This document shows positions 23,459 to 28,377 of a stretch of DNA of 28,377 nucleotides, piece by piece. The translations under genes were made by a program, and so were the position numbers. The notes beneath the pieces were generated by a model. It ran no database searches. It was not told where the DNA came from and was given only the letters and a program-made list of their open reading frames with translations. Numbering within the stretch: the first letter of the stretch is position 1; every line of letters begins with the position of its first letter. This DNA comes from JBJKRF01 sp046704785 (GTDB lineage: Bacteria; Chloroflexota; Anaerolineae; Anaerolineales; Villigracilaceae), in NCBI GenBank assembly GCA_046704785.1, contig JBJKRF010000001.1, forward strand, positions 1-28,377, in the 5' to 3' direction.

Positions 23459-25120
23459 CTACTGTTCTTCTTTATCTATCCAGCGCCGCGCAAACGTCAG
23501 CGCTTCGGCGCGCGTCGACACCGTCCCGGCGGCCTGCTCTTCACGGATAGCTTCCAGCAGACGTCCTACCTGACGGCCTGGTCTGAGGCCAAAGGTGGCA
23601 ATCAGGTCGTCACCGTTGAGCAACGATGGCGGATGGACGGCTTCCTCCGGGCGTTCATACCAGGCTTCCAAGAGCGTACGGCAGGTCTCCAGGGCCGCAT
23701 TCCAGGTTTCCTGGTTGAGCGTCTGTTCATACGTCCCACGCAGGTCGGCCAGGGAAAGCAGCACCAGGTCGGGAGCCGCCGGGCCGACGTCTCTGAAAAA
23801 ACGGTAGAGCGCCTTACGGGTGATATGTTTCTGCTGCGCAACGAGGCGATTGGTATAGAAATGAATGCGCATGTGAAAACGGACGATGGCCTTCAGTCGG
23901 TCCAGTTCATCGTTGCTCAGGTGCAGGGCCATCCCACGTTTGACGGCAACCAACGCGCCTTGTTCATCATGCCCCAGAAAGCGAATGCGCCCATTCTGGA
24001 TTGTTTTAGCCTGCGGCTTGGCGATGTCGTGATAAAGCGCAGCGAAGAAAAGCAGGGCGCGGACGCTGCGCTCGGTATTGAGCCTGGGGCCCAGGTGTTC
24101 GGCAAGCTGCGCTCGGTAGCGCCCCAGATGCAAGACCAGTAGACTGTTGAACAGGTCGGCTGCTTTTTCGGCGTCATATTCGGGAGCCAGCACCTGCAGC
24201 ATACCTTCGAGGTGACGCAGCACCGCCAACGTATGCGTCCAGACTTCGTAGGCGTGCGGCGGCGATTGTTCGACACCTTTGAGCGCCACGAGTTCAGGCA
24301 ACAAAATGGGAAAAACGCCAAGCCGCTCGAGCGCCCGCATGCTGGCGTCGGGATTGGGGCCGCTCAGAATTTTGAACAGTTCGTCGCGTTGGCGTTCCGG
24401 CGAAATATCTTCCAGGCCAGGGATGGCGGCCTTCATCCAGCGACGCGTCTGAGATTCTATGGAAAACGCCAGGGAGGCGGCCTGCCGCACCGCGCGCAGA
24501 ATCCGCAGCGGGTCGTCGATGAAAGCTGTCGGCGCGCAGGCGCGGATCGTTTTTGTACGCAGGTCGGTTGCGCCGCTTAACGGGTCCAGTATTTCGCCGG
24601 TATGCGCGTCGAGGGCAATGGCGTTGACGGTGAAGTCGCGCGCCTTCAAGTCGGCGTCCAGGCTGGGGCCGCGCAACCCGGCAAAGTCGAGCACTTCGCG
24701 CGTTCCGTCTGGCTTGGTGAGCAGCACACGCGCCGTGTCGTTCTCAAGGTCCAGTGGGAAAAAAGCGGCCGCAAGCGCGTTGGCAATTTTTTTCGCCAGT
24801 TGCACGCCGCCCGATGGAACCACAAAATCGAGGTCGTGGGTCGGACGTCCCAGTAGCGAATCGCGTATCGCGCCGCCGACAAGATACACGGGAAGACCCG
24901 TCGGCAAGCTGTCACGAATTTTTTGGAACAAAGGGGAATTCAAAATGGGGAGGAAATCAGGCACAAAACGGATCTCAGGGATCTCCTTGCGACGCAAAAG
25001 GCGGGCGGCGTCCATGACTTCCTCGCGCGTGGTTCCCTGAGCGACCACTTTTCCGCGCAGGATGGCAACCCAACGCCCCGCGTACGCAGACAATTCGTGA
25101 GGCAGAGATTCCTTTTTCAT
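23459..25120 (-). CDS. cca: CCA-adding-type tRNA nucleotidyltransferase with DUF5678-like N terminus
   Basis: A 553-residue class II nucleotidyltransferase of the CCA-adding/poly(A) polymerase family. ATG 25120 is used because the longer reading overlaps the upstream hpt gene; the gap to that gene's stop is seven bases. Residues about 60-250 hold the catalytic head: GGAIRDSLLGR (82-92), D96-x-D98 metal ligands in HDLDFVV, the RDFTVNAIALD block (161-171) and DDPLRILRAVR (202-212). An HD-type domain has H364-D365 in ALYHDIAKP. Residues about 8-55 (SAYAGRWVAILRGKVVAQG and following) resemble DUF5678, an addition not found in textbook enzymes. tRNA-Leu here lacks an encoded CCA, consistent with a need for this activity. 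Poly(A) polymerase activity cannot be excluded. Confidence 0.9.
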   Translation of the reverse strand: MKKESLPHELSAYAGRWVAILRGKVVAQGTTREEVMDAARLLRRKEIPEIRFVPDFLPILNSPLFQKIRDSLPTGLPVYLVGGAIRDSLLGRPTHDLDFVVPSGGVQLAKKIANALAAAFFPLDLENDTARVLLTKPDGTREVLDFAGLRGPSLDADLKARDFTVNAIALDAHTGEILDPLSGATDLRTKTIRACAPTAFIDDPLRILRAVRQAASLAFSIESQTRRWMKAAIPGLEDISPERQRDELFKILSGPNPDASMRALERLGVFPILLPELVALKGVEQSPPHAYEVWTHTLAVLRHLEGMLQVLAPEYDAEKAADLFNSLLVLHLGRYRAQLAEHLGPRLNTERSVRALLFFAALYHDIAKPQAKTIQNGRIRFLGHDEQGALVAVKRGMALHLSNDELDRLKAIVRFHMRIHFYTNRLVAQQKHITRKALYRFFRDVGPAAPDLVLLSLADLRGTYEQTLNQETWNAALETCRTLLEAWYERPEEAVHPPSLLNGDDLIATFGLRPGRQVGRLLEAIREEQAAGTVSTRAEALTFARRWIDKEEQ

Positions 25121-25127
25121 CCTTCCA

Positions 25128-25688
25128 TCAGGCGTAAGGCGGCTGATAACGGGCCAGATCGGCGGAGGCAATAAAGGGCAGGTGGCGATAACGCTCGTCG
25201 ATGTCGATGCCGTAGCCAAAGATATATTTATCGGGCACGTCGAAGCCGACGTAATCGACCGGCACGGGCACTTCGCGGCGGTCTTTCTTGTCCAACAAAA
25301 CGCAGACGCGCAGGCTCTTGGGGGCACGCGTTTTGAGCATTTCGGTCACGTGCGCCAGCGTCCGTCCGCTATCGACGATGTCTTCCACGAGCAGAACATT
25401 CTTGCCCTCGATGTTGGTCTGCAAATCCAGATTGACGCGCACATTGCCGCTGGAAGCATAGCGCCCGACGCCGTACGAGGAAAGCGACATGCAACCGAAG
25501 CTGTGCTGGATGCTGAGGCAACGCGTCAGATCGGCAGCAAAGGGGACGCCGCCGCGCAACAGACACACGACCAACAGGTCGTCGTCGTCATAATCATGAC
25601 TGACTTGACGACCGATCTGGGCCACGCGCTGCTGCAAGGTCTGTTGGTCGACGAGCACCTCGTCGATAAATTCGCGATAATCCTGCAA
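25128..25688 (-). CDS. hpt: Hypoxanthine phosphoribosyltransferase, copy 2
   Basis: A 186-residue purine salvage enzyme that joins hypoxanthine (or guanine) to PRPP, giving IMP (or GMP). The PRPP loop VLLVEDIVDSGRTL (98-111) has E102, D103 and D106. The PPi loop LLRGGVPF (43-50) and the flexible-loop SSYG (70-73) are present, as is the base-contact region near VGFDVPDKYIFGYG. It starts ten bases after the upstream paralogue's stop, with GAGGAGG before it. By manual count it is identical to that paralogue at 111 of 183 aligned residues with no gaps. Confidence 0.93.
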   Translation of the reverse strand: MQDYREFIDEVLVDQQTLQQRVAQIGRQVSHDYDDDDLLVVCLLRGGVPFAADLTRCLSIQHSFGCMSLSSYGVGRYASSGNVRVNLDLQTNIEGKNVLLVEDIVDSGRTLAHVTEMLKTRAPKSLRVCVLLDKKDRREVPVPVDYVGFDVPDKYIFGYGIDIDERYRHLPFIASADLARYQPPYA

Positions 25689-25697
25689 GCGGCCTCC

Positions 25698-26282
25698 TCA
25701 GACGGAACTGCACGAATCGGGCAACCCGCCGCCTGGATTATACCTCTCGAGGTCCACCACCCCGATGAAGGGGAGGTTGCGGTAATACTCGTCCAGGTCG
25801 AGCCCGTAGCCAAAGACGAATTTATTGGGGATGGCAAACCCGCGGTAATGGATGGGAACCTGCGTCTCGCGGCGCTCCACCTTATCCAACAAAGCGCACA
25901 CCCTGAGTGACTTCGGAGCGCGCGTTCCCAACATCCCCAAAACGTGATCGAGCGTTCGTCCGCTATCGACGATGTCTTCCACCAGCAGGACGTTCTTGCC
26001 CTCGATGTTGGTTCGCAAATCCAGATTGACGCGCACATTGCCGCTGGAACTGCGAGCGCCGCTGCCGTACGACGAAATCGCCATACAATCGATGGCATGC
26101 GGGACGGCAATATGGCGCATCAGATCCACCATGAACGGCAATGCGCCGCGCAGGATGCAGATCAACAAAAGGTTCTGCCCCTGGTAATCCCGGTTGATTT
26201 CCTGCGCCAACGCTTCCACACGCGCGTTGAGCGTCACTTCGTCGATCAGTATCTCAGCCAGAAAATGGTGATAATCCTGCAT
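25698..26282 (-). CDS. hpt: Hypoxanthine phosphoribosyltransferase, copy 1
   Basis: A 194-residue paralogue of the next gene, with the same PRPP loop (VEDIVDSGRTL, 101-111), PPi loop ILRGALPF (43-50) and SSYG (70-73). ATG 26282 is chosen because the following MQDY matches the start of copy 2; the ribosome site is weak. It differs mainly in the base-side region and has a short extra C-terminal tail (GGGLPDSCSSV). The two may prefer different bases, such as hypoxanthine against guanine or xanthine (inference). It is the second gene after tdk. Confidence 0.93.
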   Translation of the reverse strand: MQDYHHFLAEILIDEVTLNARVEALAQEINRDYQGQNLLLICILRGALPFMVDLMRHIAVPHAIDCMAISSYGSGARSSSGNVRVNLDLRTNIEGKNVLLVEDIVDSGRTLDHVLGMLGTRAPKSLRVCALLDKVERRETQVPIHYRGFAIPNKFVFGYGLDLDEYYRNLPFIGVVDLERYNPGGGLPDSCSSV

Positions 26283-26339
26283 GCCATTTGCCTTTATACT
26301 CGCAGCCAGAAGAACAGAAGCGCATTTGAGGCCCATCCG

Positions 26340-26909
26340 TCAGCGCGGAACTTCATGATGCTGGCGACAGCGCGCTTCGTACATTTCGGAAGCGCCTACG
26401 ATGACGACGGGGTCGTCATAGCGAGCCGGTTTGCCATTGACCAGGCGTTGCGTGCGCGAAGCCGGTTCACCGCACACCATGCAAATCGCCTGGAGTTTGT
26501 CGACACGTTCGGCTTTCGCTATCAAGACTGGCATCGGGCCAAAGGGCTCGCCACGGAAGTCCGTATCCAGCCCGGCGACGAGCACGCGCAGGCCGCGTTC
26601 AGCGAGTTGCGTCGCTACTTCGACGATGTCCTCATCAAAGAATTGGGCCTCGTCGATACCGAGGACCGTCGTATCGGCCTTGATGCCTGCCAGAATATCG
26701 GCAGCCTTCCCCACCGGAATCGCATCAAAATCTGCCCCGGCGTGCGACGTCACCTTCTCGACAGCGTAACGCACGTCGATGGTCGGCTTGAAAACCTGCA
26801 CGCTCTGGCGTGCGATCACCGCCCGGCGCAAACGACGGATCAGTTCATCCGTCTTCCCACTGAACATCGAACCACAAACAACCTCGATTGAGCCATGATG
26901 GTGGACCAT
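26340..26909 (-). CDS. tdk: Thymidine kinase (type II)
   Basis: A 189-residue enzyme phosphorylating thymidine to dTMP for pyrimidine salvage. The P-loop is GSMFSGKT (13-20), the catalytic base E87 is in GIDEAQFF, and a structural zinc is held by C143, C146, C181 and H184 (CMVCGEP ... CRQHH). ATG 26909 is preferred to an in-frame TTG at 26921 because GGGAG lies six bases before the ATG. It leads the tdk-hpt-hpt-cca group, a nucleotide salvage and tRNA end-repair cluster. Confidence 0.95.
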   Translation of the reverse strand: MVHHHGSIEVVCGSMFSGKTDELIRRLRRAVIARQSVQVFKPTIDVRYAVEKVTSHAGADFDAIPVGKAADILAGIKADTTVLGIDEAQFFDEDIVEVATQLAERGLRVLVAGLDTDFRGEPFGPMPVLIAKAERVDKLQAICMVCGEPASRTQRLVNGKPARYDDPVVIVGASEMYEARCRQHHEVPR

Positions 26910-26936
26910 GACCACTCCCAAAATGGATTTTTAGGC

Positions 26937-26972
26937 AAGAAAACAGGCAGATGCGATTTGCACCTGCCTGTT
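26937..26972 (-). terminator. Terminator after rpmE
   Basis: AACAGGCAG (26942-26950) and CTGCCTGTT (26964-26972) form the stem, extended by TGC/GCA after one mismatch. On the minus strand it is followed by TTCTT, making a TTTTCTT tail. It separates the ribosomal-protein operon from tdk. Confidence 0.85.
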
Positions 26973-26996
26973 AAGTTTAACTGATATTGCGGAGTT

Positions 26997-27473
26997 TTAC
27001 GCCGCTTCCTTGGATGCCTCCGGAACCTGATAACCCAAAGCACGTAATTTCTTCTTGCTGTCGATCAGGCCTTTGCGGCCAAAACCTTCCACCGCCAATA
27101 CGGCAGCATCGCCCTGTTCCAATTTCTCGAGGTACTGGCCCACAGTCGTCAAGCCGGCCTTGGCGAGTGCCTCGGTTGCACGCGTGCCCAATCCCAGGTC
27201 AGATAACGGGCGATTGGGAGAGAACTGCGCCTCTTCTTTGGCTTTCTGCCGTTCGACGTAGTCCTGACGAGCCTGCAATTTCTTGTAAAACCGATCCACC
27301 TGCCCTTCCACATCCAACAAGCGTTGCTGCTCGCCGGAGAAGAACGGATGGCAGTTGGAACAAACCTCAACGGTAATGGATTTCCTGGTCGAACCAGTCT
27401 TCCAAGTGGTGCCACAGGAAGCGCACGTCACCGTGGCGTCCAGATAATATGTCGGGTGAATTTTCGGTTTCAT
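26997..27473 (-). CDS. rpmE: Ribosomal protein bL31 fused to an RNA polymerase alpha-CTD-like domain
   Basis: A 158-residue protein, about twice the usual 65-85 of bL31. Residues 1-65 are a zinc-binding bL31: MKPKIHPTYY start, C17-x2-C20, C38-x2-C41 and HPFFSGEQQ. Residues about 58-85 are a charged helical linker. Residues about 88-150 read PLSDLGLGTRATEALAKAGL, then TTVGQYLEKLEQGD, then VEGFGRKGLIDSKKKLRALGY. This follows the layout of the RNA polymerase alpha C-terminal domain (DDLEL-x-VRSANCLK ... IGDLV ... NLGKKSLTEIKDVL), two helix-hairpin-helix-like units. The similarity is seen by eye. It lies in the rplU-rpmA-rpmE operon. Confidence 0.92.
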   Translation of the reverse strand: MKPKIHPTYYLDATVTCASCGTTWKTGSTRKSITVEVCSNCHPFFSGEQQRLLDVEGQVDRFYKKLQARQDYVERQKAKEEAQFSPNRPLSDLGLGTRATEALAKAGLTTVGQYLEKLEQGDAAVLAVEGFGRKGLIDSKKKLRALGYQVPEASKEAA

Positions 27474-27486
27474 TCGAATTCCTATC

Positions 27487-27756
<270 letters not shown>

Positions 27757-27767
27757 GTTAGCCTCTC

Positions 27768-28085
27768 TTATTTATCCTGGATCTTTTCAATCGAAAGGCG
27801 GGTATAGTTTTGACGATGACCGCTCTTTTGGCGAATACGTTTCTTGGGCTTGTACTGGAAGTGGATGACCTTTTCACCCTTGAAATGCTCCACCACCTTC
27901 GTCTTGACAGAAGCACCCTCTACAGTGGGTGCGCCGACGGTGACATCCTCACCGTTTACCAACAGAAGCACTCGCTCGAGGTCGAGATTCTTACCGGCTT
28001 CGACAGACAGGCGATCCACTTCGATCGTCCCGCCTTCGACGGCTTTATATTGCTTGCCGCCACTTTCCACGATTGCATATTTCAT
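27768..28085 (-). CDS. rplU: Ribosomal protein bL21
   Basis: A 105-residue protein of normal length. MKYAIVESGGKQYKAVEGG is the hallmark start, and KPKKRIRQKSGHRQNYTRL the conserved basic C terminus that contacts 23S rRNA. ATG 28085 is chosen over an upstream in-frame ATG at 28130, because the family start is here and AGGAGAAC precedes it. It is the first gene of the rplU-rpmA-rpmE operon. Confidence 0.97.
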   Translation of the reverse strand: MKYAIVESGGKQYKAVEGGTIEVDRLSVEAGKNLDLERVLLLVNGEDVTVGAPTVEGASVKTKVVEHFKGEKVIHFQYKPKKRIRQKSGHRQNYTRLSIEKIQDK

Positions 28086-28149
28086 GATCGTTGTTCTCCT
28101 GGTCTTCGCTTCACCGCAGTCATCGCGCAATGCGCCACGCTACGAGGAA

Positions 28150-28181
28150 GCCGGGATGCTTTTACACACAAAAGCTCCGGC
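28150..28181 (-). promoter_or_regulatory. Hairpin in the rplU leader
   Basis: In the transcript, GCCGG...CCGGC (28181-28177 with 28154-28150) encloses GCTTTT/AAAAGC (28175-28170 with 28163-28158) around a 6-base loop. It lies between the promoter and rplU and could be an autoregulatory r-protein leader or a simple stabilising hairpin. There is no T-tract, so it is not a terminator. Confidence 0.45.
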
Positions 28182-28206
28182 GTGATTCTGCCAGAGCAGA
28201 GCAGTT

Positions 28207-28235
28207 ATTATACACACCTGAAGATGGAATGTCAA
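28207..28235 (-). promoter_or_regulatory. Perfect-consensus sigma70 promoter of the rplU operon
   Basis: On the minus strand TTGACA (28235-28230), exactly 17 bases, and TATAAT (28212-28207). Both hexamers and the spacing are ideal. The transcript would begin near 28200, giving a leader of about 115 bases. Confidence 0.93.
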
Positions 28236-28258
28236 CGGCGTTTGCCAAAAAACAGCAA

Positions 28259-28272
28259 TTCCAAATTTGGAA
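28259..28272. repeat. Perfect 14-bp palindrome upstream of the rplU promoter
   Basis: TTCCAAATTTGGAA lies 24 bases upstream of the -35 box on the minus strand. It may be a protein-binding site; nothing else supports a role. The rest of 28273-28377 holds no gene I can support. Confidence 0.4.
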
Positions 28273-28377
28273 CCAGTGAATTTAACGCAAAGCCGCCAAG
28301 ACGCCAAGTTTTTTCGACTTTTCCCCATAAAATCGACGGAAAGGCCGATTAGCCTCACAACGGAGCAAATTTCTTAA

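Noticed and set aside
28140..28358. A 72-codon minus-strand frame upstream of rplU
   Set aside because: It runs across the perfect-consensus rplU promoter and the leader hairpin, and has no ribosome site.

Overview
The window looks like a chromosomal segment of a Chloroflexota bacterium, most likely class Anaerolineae. This is inferred from the moderately high GC, the secreted proteins with Thr-Pro-rich linkers, the LysM-repeat protein, and the general gene style; no 16S or other marker fixes the lineage. Almost all of it is ordinary housekeeping sequence with clear Shine-Dalgarno sites and hairpin terminators between genes. There is no phage, no CRISPR array and no complete insertion sequence.

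Layout. 1-125 is the right end of a mobile-element relative that continues off the left edge. 221-3070 encodes a fusion of a glutamate-cysteine-ligase-like domain and an M20 metallopeptidase. 3097-3897 (minus) is a membrane protein with an internal duplication. A promoter and tRNA-Leu(UAA) follow, then dgt, greA, a polytopic GT-C-like glycosyltransferase and a serine carboxypeptidase.

10090-13193 (minus) is the most interesting region. A sigma70-type promoter drives a recognisable M-box (Mg2+) riboswitch with a switchable terminator. Next come a possible 33-codon leader peptide and a second terminator. The structural genes are a soluble MgtE-like regulatory protein (PRC-barrel, MgtE N domain, CBS pair, no membrane domain) and an NRAMP-family transporter whose usual metal-binding Asn and Met are replaced. 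The simplest reading is a Mg2+-regulated Mg2+ uptake system built from an NRAMP-type channel-like transporter and a detached MgtE-type sensor.

13396-18430 holds a DUF2269-like membrane protein, an unrecognised 491-residue protein, a nitroreductase, a secreted SH3/FN3-like protein, a 191-bp MITE with an 8-bp target duplication, and a secreted four-LysM protein. 18528-22450 holds pyruvate phosphate dikinase, a stand-alone response regulator transcribed away from it, and a small zinc-ribbon protein.

22591-28235 is a minus-strand block. Reading in the direction of transcription, a perfect-consensus promoter drives rplU, rpmA and an unusual rpmE fused to an RNA polymerase alpha-CTD-like domain. 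After a terminator come tdk, two tandem hypoxanthine phosphoribosyltransferase genes and a CCA-adding-type nucleotidyltransferase (nucleotide salvage and tRNA maturation), and finally an alpha/beta hydrolase.
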